A stretch of DNA of 64,000 nt from Streptomyces sp. NBC_01304. Lineage in GTDB: Bacteria; Actinomycetota; Actinomycetes; Streptomycetales; Streptomycetaceae. The stretch lies in the NCBI RefSeq assembly GCF_035975855.1, contig NZ_CP109055.1:5642001-5706000 (forward strand). The letters are read 5' to 3'. A program made the translations under genes and the position numbers. Positions 51,559-63,099 of this stretch are shown in pieces (the first letter of the stretch is position 1; each line of letters opens with the position of its first letter). The notes under the pieces are model-generated. The model was given only the letters and a program-made list of their open reading frames with translations, made no database searches and had not been told where the DNA came from.

Positions 51559-52920
51559 TCAGTGCTTGCGGCGTCGGCGGCCGCTGCCCCCGCCGAGTAC
51601 CGCGCCCCGCCCGGGAGTTACGGCAGGGCCGGTCCCGCGGGACGTGCCGGACTTGTCGGCCGAGACCACCAGTGCCGCGAGCACCGTCGTCACCGGCACC
51701 GAGGCGACCAGGCCGATCGAACCGACCAGCGTCCGCACGATCTCCTCGGCGACCAGCTCACTGTTGGCCACCGTGCCCACGCTGCTCTGCGCGACCGAGA
51801 ACAGCAGCAACAGGGGCAGCGCGGCGCCCGCATACGCCAGTACCAGCGTGTTCACGACCGAGGCGATGTGGTCGCGTCCGATCCGGATGCCGGCCCGGTA
51901 GAGGCCTCGTACGCCCAGCTTGGGGTCGGCCTGGTGCAGCTCCCACACGGCCGAGGTCTGGGTCACCGTCACATCGTCGAGCACACCGAGCGAGCCGATG
52001 ATGACGCTGGCGAGCAGCAGACCGCTCATGTCGATGTTCGGGTAGAGCCCGTGGATCAGGCCGGTGTTGTCGTCGGTGTTGCCGGTCAGCGAGGCCCAGC
52101 CGATGAACAGCGAGCCGAGCAGGCCGATGAGGAGCAGCGAGGCCAGCGTGCCGAGCACGGCGACGGAGGTGCGGGCGCTGAGGCCATGACACATGTAGAG
52201 CGCGATCAGCATGATGGCGCTCGACCCGATCACCGCCACGATCAGCGGGTTCGACCCCTGGAGGATCGCGGGCAGGATGAAGAGGGTCAGCACCGCGAAG
52301 CTCACCACCAGCGCGACCAACGCCATCACGCCGCGCATCCGCCCCACCGCGATCACCACCACGGCGAAGATCGCGGCAAGGAGTGTCATCGGGACCTTGC
52401 GGTTCACATCGGTCACCGAGTACTGCAGTTCCTTCGGTGCGTCGGGCGCGTACGCCACGACCACCTTCTGCCCTTCGTGCAACTGCCGTGGTGCGTCGGG
52501 CTGTACGACCTCGACGAAGGTGCGGCCCTTGTCCTTGCCGCTGGTCACCTCGATCGTCGCCGTCGCGCACTGACCGTCCTGTCCCTGCTGCGCCTTGCGG
52601 CCCTCGGCGGTCGAGGTGTCACCGGTGGGCGGGACCTGGGAGGCGTTCACGTCCTTGCAGTCGACCTTGAGGACCTTGGTCACGGTGCCCTGCTCGGTCT
52701 GCCGGTCGAAGCCGACCCCCGAGCGCTCATGGGCCGGCGCACCGCCGGGCCAGAGCACGGCCAGGCCGACGACGACGGCCGTGGCGAACGGGATCAGCAC
52801 CGCGGCGATGACCTTGCGCAGGTGCTGGGAGACCGGAGCGGCGGGGCCATGGCTGTGCGAGTGGCCGTGCCCGTGCGGCGGTTCGGAGGGCGGAACGGGT
52901 GGCTGCTGCGTCGTGGTCAC
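51559..52920 (-). CDS. YibE/F family membrane protein
   Basis: 453 residues, YibE/F-like (PF07907). Ser/Gly/His-rich N-terminus (HGHGHSHSHGPAAP), one helix, an extracytoplasmic domain of about 120 residues with two Cys, then seven helices with GVLDDVTVTQTSAVWEL, a family signature. Function unknown; suggested to be a transporter or stabiliser of other membrane proteins. It converges with ssgA. GTG or ATG start at 52920. Confidence 0.88.
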   Translation of the reverse strand: MTTTQQPPVPPSEPPHGHGHSHSHGPAAPVSQHLRKVIAAVLIPFATAVVVGLAVLWPGGAPAHERSGVGFDRQTEQGTVTKVLKVDCKDVNASQVPPTGDTSTAEGRKAQQGQDGQCATATIEVTSGKDKGRTFVEVVQPDAPRQLHEGQKVVVAYAPDAPKELQYSVTDVNRKVPMTLLAAIFAVVVIAVGRMRGVMALVALVVSFAVLTLFILPAILQGSNPLIVAVIGSSAIMLIALYMCHGLSARTSVAVLGTLASLLLIGLLGSLFIGWASLTGNTDDNTGLIHGLYPNIDMSGLLLASVIIGSLGVLDDVTVTQTSAVWELHQADPKLGVRGLYRAGIRIGRDHIASVVNTLVLAYAGAALPLLLLFSVAQSSVGTVANSELVAEEIVRTLVGSIGLVASVPVTTVLAALVVSADKSGTSRGTGPAVTPGRGAVLGGGSGRRRRKH

Positions 52921-53000
52921 CGACCGATCATCGCAAGAACGACAGGGGCCCTCTGTTCAGCGCGGCCGACATGACGCTAGCGTGGGGGCACCTTTGCACA

Positions 53001-54923
<1,923 letters not shown>

Positions 54924-54973
54924 CGGGCTTTCCCGTATCGGTTCTTTGGATCAACTCGCGGACCCGAACGCGT

Positions 54974-54987
54974 GTTTCACGTGAAAC
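54974..54987. other. parS site, perfect
   Basis: GTTTCACGTGAAAC between converging thiC and the membrane-protein gene. Confidence 0.95.
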
Positions 54988-55014
54988 ACATGCCGGACGG
55001 CCCGGATCATTCAG

Positions 55015-55887
55015 CTACTCAGGCTGATGTTCCGGGCCGCCGAAGTCGGGACTTGAGAAGTCGGGGCTGGAATAGCTCGGCTTGGGCCCGGCATCGGGTC
55101 CTCCATCCGGGCTGCTGAAACCCGGGCGGTTATAGCCGAGTTGGGGCATGCGGTTGTTGTGGGAGGAACCCGGGCGGGGGCCGGGTCCGCCCGGTGAGCC
55201 GGGATCGGCCAGAGCCTCGCGAAGGAACGGCAGTACGCCGTTCTCCAGGAGGGCCACCCGCCAGACTTCCCTGGCCCGGGCCACCTCCTCGCTCAACTCG
55301 CCGTGTGCGCCCGCCTGGAGCTGCGTGGAGCCGTTGCGCAGGGCGGTGAGCAGCAGGCCGACCGCGGCGACCAGGATGCCGACCGCGGTGAGGGCCCCGA
55401 ACAGCCAGCCGGCCCTCAGCAGGGTGTCGGCGAAGGCGGGTTCGGGGTTGAGCATCTTCAGGATGTACCCGACGAGCAGGAAGATCGCGGCGGATGCGCC
55501 CGCGAGGACCGGGGCCAGGACGGCGACGACCGCGACGAGTCCCGCGCCGGTGGCCTCGCTGACTTCGCCCACCGTGGCGGCCAGACCGCTCACGGAGCCC
55601 GCGCCGGAATCGGAGCTGCTGGTGGTGGAGGATTCGGGCATCGACGCGGCGGGGCGGGCAGGCTCACGCAGTTCTTCGCGGGCCTTCACGTAATGCTGGT
55701 ACTCGGTCGCGGCGGCCGCGGTGATCAGTGCCGTGGCGTTCAGCGCCATTGTGCGCAGTTGTTCGGCGTTGAGCCGTACGCCGACCGCGGCGAGGTCAGG
55801 GCGAGATGGTGCGGAGCGCAGCGCCTCATCGAGGATCCGCTCGTATTCCTGGCGGTCCTCATTGAGCAGGTGTGGAGCGCTGTTCAT
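55015..55887 (-). CDS. Conserved Streptomyces membrane protein, unknown
   Basis: 290 residues. The N-terminal helical part (residues 1-90, YERILDEALRSAPSRPDLAAVGVRLNAEQL) is cytoplasmic. Two transmembrane helices are at about 122-145 and 162-185. The C-terminal tail is Pro/Gly/Ser-rich with a repeated YNRPGFSSP / YSSPDFSSPDF motif. No family recognised. ATG 55887 (M3) with GGGGG at a 6-base distance is preferred over 55893. It may be part of the coat or cell envelope. Confidence 0.75.
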   Translation of the reverse strand: MNSAPHLLNEDRQEYERILDEALRSAPSRPDLAAVGVRLNAEQLRTMALNATALITAAAATEYQHYVKAREELREPARPAASMPESSTTSSSDSGAGSVSGLAATVGEVSEATGAGLVAVVAVLAPVLAGASAAIFLLVGYILKMLNPEPAFADTLLRAGWLFGALTAVGILVAAVGLLLTALRNGSTQLQAGAHGELSEEVARAREVWRVALLENGVLPFLREALADPGSPGGPGPRPGSSHNNRMPQLGYNRPGFSSPDGGPDAGPKPSYSSPDFSSPDFGGPEHQPE

Positions 55888-56076
55888 GTGCATCCCCCGA
55901 TGCTCCGTAGGGCTTGGGGACTCGCATGGTTACGAGCCGATGGGCAGAAACGGAGGGGAGCCTGCTACGGATAAGCCGATGGTAGAGCCGTTACGGCACG
56001 CGGTGACAGGGGGTTTCCGGAAATTGGCCCCCTGGCCAGCAACGTCCTATGTTTTCTACGCCTGCCCGATCAACGC

Positions 56077-57114
56077 TCAGTTATCCAACGGCAGTTGGCA
56101 GACCAGCAGCTTTCCGGCCATGGTCACGCCGCCGTCCATGGCGATGGCCAGGCCGCCCGCGTACACATGAGGCCCTTCGACCTGCGGACCCGAGCTGTCC
56201 TCGCCCTCCTCCGAGCCGACCTCACCGAGCAGATACGGAATCGGGCTGTGGCCGTGCACGACGCGGGTGCCGCCGTAGGTGTCGAGCAGCTCACGGACGG
56301 CCTCGGGGCCCGACTCGTCGCGGAACGCGAAGCGCTTGGTGAACTTGCGGAAGAGATCCCAGCATTCGTCGGCGTCATTGCGGGTGAGCGCCTCGCGGAT
56401 GGAGTCGTTGACCGCCTCGATCGAATCGCCGTAGTCCAGGTACGACGTCGCGTCGGAGTGCATCAGGAGATGGCCGTCCTCCAGCTCGATGGCGTCGAGC
56501 CGGGACATCCACTGCAGATGGACGTCCTGGAGGCGGTCCATGTCGGACTTCTGCCCGCCGTTGAGCAGCCACGCCGCCTGGAAGGTGGCGGTGCCCGCGC
56601 CGGAGTTGACCGGGGTGTCCCCGAAGCGCTTGGCGCCGAGCAGCAGCAGCTCGTGGTTGCCCATGAGCGCCTTGCAGTAGCCGCCGGCGGCCGCGGCCTC
56701 GGCGGACAGCCGCATCACGAGGTCGATCACCCCGATGCCGTCCGGGCCGCGGTCGGTGAAGTCGCCCAGGAACCACAGCCGGGCATTGCCCGCGGCCCAC
56801 GCGCCCTCGTCGTCGATCAGGCCCTGCTCGCGCAGCGCCGCGATCAGCTCGTCCAGATAGCCGTGCACATCGCCCACGACGTAGAGCGGGCCGAGGCCCG
56901 AGTCGCTCTGCAGGGGGTCCTCCTCGACCTGCACGGTGACCTGAACCGTGTCACCGCGATTGATGACCGGAAGGTCCCGCTGTGTCGGCGTGTAGCCCTC
57001 GGGTTCCTCAGCCCCCGAGGCCTCCTGGCCGGCCTGGTGCACATACGCGGGAACGCGGAAGTCGCGCACGGTGTCCGTGCGCACCACGGGTCCCTGACCG
57101 GCCCCCTGAGTCAT
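56077..57114 (-). CDS. Metallophosphoesterase (PPP-type serine/threonine or Ap4A phosphatase)
   Basis: 345 residues. Metal-ligand motifs GDVHG (about 84), GDFTDRG (about 116) and GNHE (about 152), then conserved His in LLMHSDATSYLD and VVHGHSPIPYL. The set is that of the calcineurin-like PPP family. The N-terminal 75 residues are a variable extension. ATG 57114 with GGAGG five bases before the start; the upstream frame from 57150 is not favoured. Substrate unknown: phosphoprotein or dinucleotide. Confidence 0.88.
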   Translation of the reverse strand: MTQGAGQGPVVRTDTVRDFRVPAYVHQAGQEASGAEEPEGYTPTQRDLPVINRGDTVQVTVQVEEDPLQSDSGLGPLYVVGDVHGYLDELIAALREQGLIDDEGAWAAGNARLWFLGDFTDRGPDGIGVIDLVMRLSAEAAAAGGYCKALMGNHELLLLGAKRFGDTPVNSGAGTATFQAAWLLNGGQKSDMDRLQDVHLQWMSRLDAIELEDGHLLMHSDATSYLDYGDSIEAVNDSIREALTRNDADECWDLFRKFTKRFAFRDESGPEAVRELLDTYGGTRVVHGHSPIPYLLGEVGSEEGEDSSGPQVEGPHVYAGGLAIAMDGGVTMAGKLLVCQLPLDN

Positions 57115-57252
57115 CGACCCCTCCACCACCGTCGCGCCGCATTTCTCCACCGGGTCGGACTGCCTGGTCGAGCCGTCCGTGGTGTCGTGCGCCCATCATA
57201 GGAATGCGGCTCGCGCTGTGTGATGCACCAGGGGTGGTGAATCGAAACGGGA

Positions 57253-57267
57253 CCGGCGGTTCGCCGG
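57253..57267 (-). terminator. Small hairpin after the LacI gene
   Basis: CCGGCG/CGCCGG stem with a 3-base loop, about 45 bases downstream of the LacI gene on the minus strand; weak candidate. Confidence 0.4.
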
Positions 57268-57310
57268 GGTTTTCTCCCGAATTGGGGGTAACCGGGCGCC
57301 GGAGCGGGCC

Positions 57311-58417
57311 CTAGCTCTGCTCCGGTGTACGCGGAGGGCTGACCGTGGTGCGGGGTGGTCGGCGCTGTGAGGAGGTCCGCACGATGAGTTCTGTGGGTAT
57401 CACCTGCTCGACCGGACGCCCGGTGTCGACCCCCTCGATGGCGTCGATGAGGAGCTGGACGACGGCGGTGCCGATACGGCGCGGTTTGAGGGAGAGCGTC
57501 GTGATGGGCGGTTCGGTATTGGCGTAGACGGTCGACTCGCTGCAGCACACCAGGAGCAGGTCGTCGGGTACGCGCAGACCGTAGCGCCGGGCCGCCGCGA
57601 GCAGATCCGTGCCGTTCGGGTCGAAGAGCCCGTACACGGCGTCGGGCCGGTCCGGGCGGGCAAGGAGCCGGTCGGCGGCTACGGCCCCGGCGCACGGGTC
57701 GTGCGCGGGGTACGCCTCGTACACCGGGTCCTGGCCGACGCGGGTGCACCAGCGCAGGTATGCGGTGGTGGAGAGCCGGGTGTAGGTGTCCGTGGTGGTG
57801 CCGGTCAGCAGGCCGATCCGGCGGGCGCCGGCCGCGGCCAGGTGGTCGAGGATGCCGAGCACGGCGGCCTCGTGGTCGTTGTCGACCCAGGCCGTGACCG
57901 GCAGGGCGCCCGCGGGGCGGCCGTCCGAGACCACCGGCAGACCCTGGCGGACGAGCTCGCTCACCACGGGGTCCTGGTCGGAGGGGTCGATGACGACGGT
58001 GCCGTCGAGGGCGACGTTCGACCAGACGTCATGGCGCGAGGTGGCCGGGAGGATGACCAGGGCATAGCCCCGGGCGAGCGCAGCGGAGGTGGCGGCTCTG
58101 GCCATCTCCGCGAAGTACGCGAACTCGGTGAAGGTGAAAGGTTCATCCCCGTACGTCGTCACGGTCAGGCCGATGAGGCCGGACTTGCCGGTACGGAGCG
58201 TGCGGGCCGCTGCGGATGGGCGGTAGCCCAGCCGGTCGGCGACCTCGCGGACGTGTTGGCGGGTGGTGTCGGGGAGCCGGCCCTTACCGTTGAGCGCGTC
58301 GGAGACGGTCGTGATGGAGACCCCGGCTGCGGCGGCCACGTCCCGGATGCCCGCCCGAACCTGCCGGCTGCCCCGAGTCTGCGCCCGGCTCACCTGGTGC
58401 TTCCCTGCTGCTGTCAT
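57311..58417 (-). CDS. LacI family transcriptional regulator
   Basis: 368 residues. N-terminal HTH (residues about 25-75: IRDVAAAAGVSITTVSDALNGKGRLPDTTRQHV) and hinge; periplasmic-binding-like effector domain after 85. ATG 58417 has no ribosome binding site; TACTAT lies 9 bases before it and could be a -10 of a leaderless transcript. The sugar or other effector is unknown; no transport genes are adjacent. Confidence 0.9.
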   Translation of the reverse strand: MTAAGKHQVSRAQTRGSRQVRAGIRDVAAAAGVSITTVSDALNGKGRLPDTTRQHVREVADRLGYRPSAAARTLRTGKSGLIGLTVTTYGDEPFTFTEFAYFAEMARAATSAALARGYALVILPATSRHDVWSNVALDGTVVIDPSDQDPVVSELVRQGLPVVSDGRPAGALPVTAWVDNDHEAAVLGILDHLAAAGARRIGLLTGTTTDTYTRLSTTAYLRWCTRVGQDPVYEAYPAHDPCAGAVAADRLLARPDRPDAVYGLFDPNGTDLLAAARRYGLRVPDDLLLVCCSESTVYANTEPPITTLSLKPRRIGTAVVQLLIDAIEGVDTGRPVEQVIPTELIVRTSSQRRPPRTTVSPPRTPEQS

Positions 58418-58665
58418 GGCGAGCCGATAGTAGGGCTCATCAGCGCGGGTGGCAGGAGTGCATATGCAGTCGTTGACAGGCACGTTTCTGCAAGGCGTAT
58501 AGGCACCAATGACCATGGAACATAAGGGAGTTGATGAGTGCGGCGAGGTTCCTCGCTTGTCGACGCGCATGTGCCTACTGAATGCCCGATGTTTCGGAGA
58601 GGTCTCAACTCACCTTCACGGGTGATGCGCGCCACGGCGCGAGCCACCGGCGCGCGGACCTTCAT
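58414..58665 (-). CDS. Possible short protein upstream of LacI (doubtful)
   Basis: An 83-codon frame starts at ATG 58665 with a very strong GGGGGGAG at 6-base distance and ends with its TGA overlapping the LacI ATG (ATGA). Only the first 18 codons (KVRAPVARAVARITREG) have Streptomyces-like codon usage; the rest has low third-position G+C. It may be a short leader peptide, or a truncated gene. Confidence 0.25.
   Translation of the reverse strand: MKVRAPVARAVARITREGELRPLRNIGHSVGTCASTSEEPRRTHQLPYVPWSLVPIRLAETCLSTTAYALLPPALMSPTIGSP
58473..58503 (+). promoter_or_regulatory. Consensus-like promoter in the LacI-hisC gap
   Basis: TTGACA (58473-58478), 19-base spacer, TATAGG (58498-58503): unusually close to the vegetative consensus for Streptomyces. 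It reads toward the hisC-like gene, about 290 bases away. A small frame follows (ATG 58533). The rest of the gap (58418-58801) shows only the doubtful small ORF on the other strand. Confidence 0.5.
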
Positions 58666-58801
58666 GAGCGCTCCCCCCTTCCCGGGCGCCCACGCTCCTG
58701 GATCCGCAGACCGAGGCCCTCAGGCCATTCGCAGCGGGCCGGAATCCTCATAAGGTAAGCAGCATTCGAACGGAACCTGGGTGGCCCGAGGAGGACCTGC
58801 G

Positions 58802-59881
58802 GTGAGCGAGAAGAGCCCGAAGCTGCGCGCCGAGCTGGACGGCATTCCGACGTACAAGCCGGGGAAGCCGGCTGCTGCCGGCGGTCCGGTGGCGTACAAG
58901 CTGTCGTCCAACGAGAACCCCTATCCGCCGTTGCCCGGCGTGATGGAGCAGGTGACGGCGGCCGCCGGGTCCTTCAACCGTTACCCGGACATGGCGTGCA
59001 CGGGCCTGATGAACGAGCTGGCGGAGCGCTTCGGCGTCCCGCTCTCGCACCTGGCCACCGGCACCGGCTCGGTCGGTGTCGCGCAGCAGCTGATCCAGGC
59101 GACCTCGGGGCCGGGCGACGAGGTGATCTACGCCTGGCGTTCCTTCGAGGCGTACCCGATCATCACGCAGGTCAGCGGGGCGAAGTCGGTGCAGGTGCCG
59201 CTGACGCCGGGGGAGGTGCACGACCTCGACGCGATGGCCGACGCGATCACCGACCGGACCCGGCTGATCTTCGTCTGCAACCCCAACAACCCGACCGGCA
59301 CGGTGGTGCGCAAGGCCGAGCTCGAGCGGTTCCTGGACCGGGTGCCCGGCGACGTCCTGGTGGTGCTCGACGAGGCGTACCGCGAGTTCATCCGCGATGC
59401 CGAGGTGCCGGACGGGATCGAGCTCTACCGGGACCGGCCCAATGTCTGTGTGCTGCGGACCTTCTCCAAGGCGTACGGCCTCGCGGGTCTGCGGGTCGGC
59501 TTCGCGGTGGCCCATGAGCCGGTCGCGGCCGCGCTGCGCAAGACCGCGGTGCCGTTCGGGGTGAGCCAGCTCGCGCAGGACGCGGCGGTCGCCTCGCTGC
59601 GTGCCGAGGACGAACTGCTCGGCCGGGTCGGCTCGCTGGTCGGCGAGCGGGCGCGGGTGGTCGAGACGTTGCGGGGGCAGGGCTGGACGGTCCCCGAGAC
59701 GCAGGCCAACTTCGTATGGCTGCGTCTAGGGGAGCGCACGCTCGACTTCGCGGCCGCCTGCGAGAAGGCCGGGGTCGTCGTGCGGCCGTTCGCCGGCGAG
59801 GGCATGCGGGCCACGATCGGTGAGCCCGAGGCCAATGACCTCTTCCTGCAGACGGCCCAGGCCTTCCGCAAGGAGCTGTAG
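58802..59881 (+). CDS. hisC: Histidinol-phosphate aminotransferase-like enzyme
   Basis: PLP-dependent aminotransferase (fold type I, HisC subfamily), 359 residues. [16 protein letters not shown] at the N-terminus, CNPNNPTG (about 160), PLP lysine in [16 protein letters not shown] (about 222), and the C-terminal [16 protein letters not shown]. It could act on histidinol phosphate, phenylalanine or related amino acids; no other his gene is nearby, so a true HisC role is inference. GTG 58802 follows GAGGAGGA. Confidence 0.88.
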   Translation: MSEKSPKLRAELDGIPTYKPGKPAAAGGPVAYKLSSNENPYPPLPGVMEQVTAAAGSFNRYPDMACTGLMNELAERFGVPLSHLATGTGSVGVAQQLIQATSGPGDEVIYAWRSFEAYPIITQVSGAKSVQVPLTPGEVHDLDAMADAITDRTRLIFVCNPNNPTGTVVRKAELERFLDRVPGDVLVVLDEAYREFIRDAEVPDGIELYRDRPNVCVLRTFSKAYGLAGLRVGFAVAHEPVAAALRKTAVPFGVSQLAQDAAVASLRAEDELLGRVGSLVGERARVVETLRGQGWTVPETQANFVWLRLGERTLDFAAACEKAGVVVRPFAGEGMRATIGEPEANDLFLQTAQAFRKEL

Positions 59882-59906
59882 CCCTCGGGGCTCGGCTCAA
59901 CCGGTG

Positions 59907-60281
59907 CTATTCGGCGACCAGTTCCACTCGGATCGGGTCGCCGTTTCGCACGGTGGCCAACTGACGCGGGTCGCCGTCGAGGGCGCCGAGCAGGTTGCAC
60001 GGGCTTGCGAGGCGGCACTCGTCGCCCCGGGATATCGGGGTGGGTCCGTACGGGAGGGCAAGGGCGTCGCCGTCCGTCCAGAAGGCGACGGTGCCCGGCT
60101 CGACCACCTGCTGGGCGTCGTCCTCGCGTTCGACGCTGACGCCGGTGTCGAAGTAGACCTCTTCGCCCCAGGTGTTGGCGGAGGCGGAGATCGGCAGGGC
60201 TTTCCGCAGCGCCTGCGTGGTGGGGGTGTCTTCGAGGGTCGCGGTCAGGTGCCCGGCGGGCCAGGAGATTCGGATCTGCAT
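59907..60281 (-). CDS. Cyclophilin-like fold protein
   Basis: 124 residues resembling the small cyclophilin-like (TM1367-type) family: MQIRISWPAGHLTATLEDTPTTQALRKALPISASANTWGEEVYFDTGVS, then GTVAFWTDGDALALPYGPTP. The fold is inferred from the TWGEEVYF segment. Function unknown. ATG 60281; converges with hisC. Confidence 0.8.
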   Translation of the reverse strand: MQIRISWPAGHLTATLEDTPTTQALRKALPISASANTWGEEVYFDTGVSVEREDDAQQVVEPGTVAFWTDGDALALPYGPTPISRGDECRLASPCNLLGALDGDPRQLATVRNGDPIRVELVAE

Positions 60282-60453
60282 GCCGCGGATTCAACAAGAT
60301 GTTGAAGTTCTTGGGAAGGGGTTCCCGGCGATCCTCGATGATCTCCGGTGATCCCTGGGTGGCGGACGGGGTGTCACATTCCGCCGTCGCCGTGCGTCTT
60401 ATGGGTGAGCGGCAAAGAGGGACCCCCCTGAAAGTTCCCGACAGTGTGTGCGA

Positions 60454-60459
60454 CATAAT
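60454..60459 (+). promoter_or_regulatory. -10 element of the cyd promoter
   Basis: CATAAT, nine bases upstream of the Rex operator; no good -35 at the standard distance. The start site would fall within the operator. Confidence 0.45.
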
Positions 60460-60467
60460 GCTTGTGA

Positions 60468-60485
60468 ATGTGAACGCGTTCACAA
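60468..60485. promoter_or_regulatory. Rex operator (ROP) of cydABCD
   Basis: TGTGAACGCGTTCACA (60469-60484), a perfect 16-base palindrome that matches the Rex consensus TTGTGAANNNNTTCACAA except at the first base. In S. coelicolor Rex represses cydABCD at the same position when NAD+ is high. Located just upstream of cydA. Confidence 0.92.
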
Positions 60486-60569
60486 GCGTGTCCTATTTGG
60501 TCCAGTGATGCATGGGATTAAAGGGGCAAACTGCCGCTGTGACCACGGCGACGTAAGGAGACCTGCGAC

Positions 60570-62078
60570 GTGGACCTGGCTCTAGCACCAGAGACCCTGG
60601 CGCGATGGCAGTTCGGCATCACCACCGTCTATCACTTCCTCTTCGTCCCTCTGACGATCTCGCTCGCCGCGCTCACCGCCGGCCTGCAGACCGCATGGGT
60701 GCGGACCGAGAAGGAGAAGTACCTCAGGGCCACCAAGTTCTGGGGCAAGCTCTTCCTGATCAACATCGCGATGGGTGTCGTGACCGGCATCCTGCAGGAG
60801 TTCCAGTTCGGCATGAACTGGTCCGACTACTCGCGGTTCGTGGGCGACATCTTCGGCGCCCCGCTCGCTTTCGAGGCGCTGATCGCCTTCTTCTTCGAGT
60901 CCACCTTCATCGGGCTGTGGATCTTCGGCTGGGACAAGCTGCCGAAGAAGATCCACCTGGCCTGCATCTGGATGGTCTCGATCGGCACGATCCTGTCGGC
61001 GTACTTCATCCTGGCGGCCAACTCCTGGATGCAGCACCCGGTCGGCTACCGGATCAACGAGAAGAAGGGCCGTGCCGAGCTCACCGACTTCTGGCACGTG
61101 CTGACGCAGAACACCGCGCTGGCGCAGATGTTCCACACGATGACGGCCGCCTTCATGGTCGGTGGCGCGTTCATGGTCGGTATCGCGGCCTACCACCTGG
61201 CTCGCAAGAAGCACGTGCCGGTGATGAAGACGTCGCTGCGGCTCGGGCTCGTCACGCTCGTCATCAGCGGACTGCTCAGCGCGATCAGCGGTGACACGCT
61301 CGGCAAGATCATGTTCGAGCAGCAGCCGATGAAGATGGCCGCGGCCGAAGCCCTGTGGGACGGCGAGGACTCCGCACCCTTCTCGATCTTCGCGTACGGG
61401 GACGTCGCCGCCGGCCACAACAAGGTCGCCATAGAGGTGCCTGGGCTGCTGTCCTTCCTCGCCCACAACAACTTCAACGAGCACGTCCCCGGCATCAACG
61501 ACCTCAACAAGAAGATGCAGGAGGAGTACGGGCCCGGCGACTACCGGCCGAACATCCCCGTCGCCTACTGGAGCTTCCGCTGGATGATCGGCTTCGGGAT
61601 GGCCTCGCTCGGCATCGGACTGCTCGGGCTGTGGCTGACCCGCAAGAAGTTCATGCTGCCCGAGTCGATGCGGGTGGGTGAGGACGAGGTGCCGAACCTG
61701 GTCCTCTTCAAGAACAAGGCGCTCAGCCCCAAGTTCACCAAGTGGTACTGGATCGTGGCCCTGTGGACCATGCTCTTCCCGCTGATCGCCAACTCCTGGG
61801 GCTGGCTCTTCACCGAGATGGGCCGCCAGCCGTGGACCGTGTTCGGGGTCTTCACGACGGCCCAGTCCGTGTCCCCCAGCGTCTCCCAGGGCGAGGTCAT
61901 CACCTCGATGACGGTCTACACCCTGCTCTACGCGGCACTCGCCGTCATCGAGATCAAGCTGATGATCAAGTACGTCAAGGCCGGACCCCCCGAACTCACG
62001 GAGGCGGACCTCAACCCGCCCACCAAGATCGGCGGCGACGACCGTGACCCCGACCGGCCCATGGCCTTCTCGTACTGA
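60570..62078 (+). CDS. cydA: Cytochrome bd ubiquinol oxidase subunit I
   Basis: Terminal oxidase with high oxygen affinity. 502 residues, nine helices. Heme ligand His in FGITTVYHFLFVPLTIS (about 19); GRQPWTV motif near 417; the Q-loop is of the short form. GTG 60570 after GGAGA. First gene of cydABCD, regulated by Rex. Confidence 0.97.
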   Translation: MDLALAPETLARWQFGITTVYHFLFVPLTISLAALTAGLQTAWVRTEKEKYLRATKFWGKLFLINIAMGVVTGILQEFQFGMNWSDYSRFVGDIFGAPLAFEALIAFFFESTFIGLWIFGWDKLPKKIHLACIWMVSIGTILSAYFILAANSWMQHPVGYRINEKKGRAELTDFWHVLTQNTALAQMFHTMTAAFMVGGAFMVGIAAYHLARKKHVPVMKTSLRLGLVTLVISGLLSAISGDTLGKIMFEQQPMKMAAAEALWDGEDSAPFSIFAYGDVAAGHNKVAIEVPGLLSFLAHNNFNEHVPGINDLNKKMQEEYGPGDYRPNIPVAYWSFRWMIGFGMASLGIGLLGLWLTRKKFMLPESMRVGEDEVPNLVLFKNKALSPKFTKWYWIVALWTMLFPLIANSWGWLFTEMGRQPWTVFGVFTTAQSVSPSVSQGEVITSMTVYTLLYAALAVIEIKLMIKYVKAGPPELTEADLNPPTKIGGDDRDPDRPMAFSY

Positions 62079-62094
62079 AGGGAGCTGACCGAAT

Positions 62095-63099
62095 ATGGAA
62101 CTCCACGACGTCTGGTTCGTGCTGATCGCCGTCCTGTGGATCGGCTACTTCTTCCTCGAAGGCTTCGACTTCGGGGTCGGCATCCTGACCAAGCTGCTCG
62201 CCCGCGACCGCCAGGAGCGGCGCGTGCTCATCAACACCATCGGTCCCGTCTGGGACGGCAACGAGGTCTGGCTGCTCACGGCGGGCGGCGCCACCTTCGC
62301 CGCCTTCCCCGAGTGGTACGCGACGTTGTTCTCCGGCTTCTATCTGCCGCTGCTGCTCATCCTGATCTGCCTGATCATCCGCGGCGTCGCCTTCGAGTAC
62401 CGGCACAAGAGGGCCGAGGAGCGCTGGCAGACCAACTGGGAGCACGCGATCTTCTGGACCTCGCTGCTGCCGGCCGTCCTGTGGGGTGTGGCCTTCGCCA
62501 ACATCGTGCGGGGCGTGAAGATCGACAAGAACATGGAGTACGTCGGCAACTTCTGGGACCTGCTCAACCCGTACGCCATCCTCGGCGGGCTCGTCACGCT
62601 GAGCCTGTTCACCTTCCACGGCGCTGTCTTCACCGCGCTCAAGACGGTGGGCGACATCCGGGTGCGGGCACGGCAGTTGGCGCTCGCCCTGGGGCTGCTC
62701 ACGGCGTTCCTGGCCCTCGGCTTCCTGATCTGGACCCAGGTGGACAAGGGCGACGGCAAGAGCCTGGTCGCGATGATCGTCACGGTGCTCGCTCTGGTCG
62801 GTGCGATCGGGGCCATCAAGGTAGGGCGCGAGGGCTGGTCGTTCGCGCTCTCCGGGGTCACGATCGCGGCCGCGGTGGCCATGCTGTTCCTGACGCTCTT
62901 CCCGAACGTCATGCCGTCCTCGCTCAACCCGGACTGGAACCTCACGGTCACCAACGCCTCGTCGAGTGCGTACACGCTGAAGATCATGACCTGGTGCGCA
63001 GGCCTCGCCACTCCGGTGGTGCTGCTCTACCAGGCGTGGACGTACTGGGTGTTCCGCAAGCGGATCGGCACCCAGCACATCGCCGCCGATGCTCACTGA
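62095..63099 (+). CDS. cydB: Cytochrome bd ubiquinol oxidase subunit II
   Basis: 334 residues, eight helices. N-terminal MELHDVWFVLIAVLWIGYFFLEGFDFGVG and the IGPVWDGNEVWL segment are the family signatures. ATG 62095 is 16 bases after cydA. The last 8 codons including TGA are the first unit of a tandem repeat. Confidence 0.97.
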   Translation: MELHDVWFVLIAVLWIGYFFLEGFDFGVGILTKLLARDRQERRVLINTIGPVWDGNEVWLLTAGGATFAAFPEWYATLFSGFYLPLLLILICLIIRGVAFEYRHKRAEERWQTNWEHAIFWTSLLPAVLWGVAFANIVRGVKIDKNMEYVGNFWDLLNPYAILGGLVTLSLFTFHGAVFTALKTVGDIRVRARQLALALGLLTAFLALGFLIWTQVDKGDGKSLVAMIVTVLALVGAIGAIKVGREGWSFALSGVTIAAAVAMLFLTLFPNVMPSSLNPDWNLTVTNASSSAYTLKIMTWCAGLATPVVLLYQAWTYWVFRKRIGTQHIAADAH

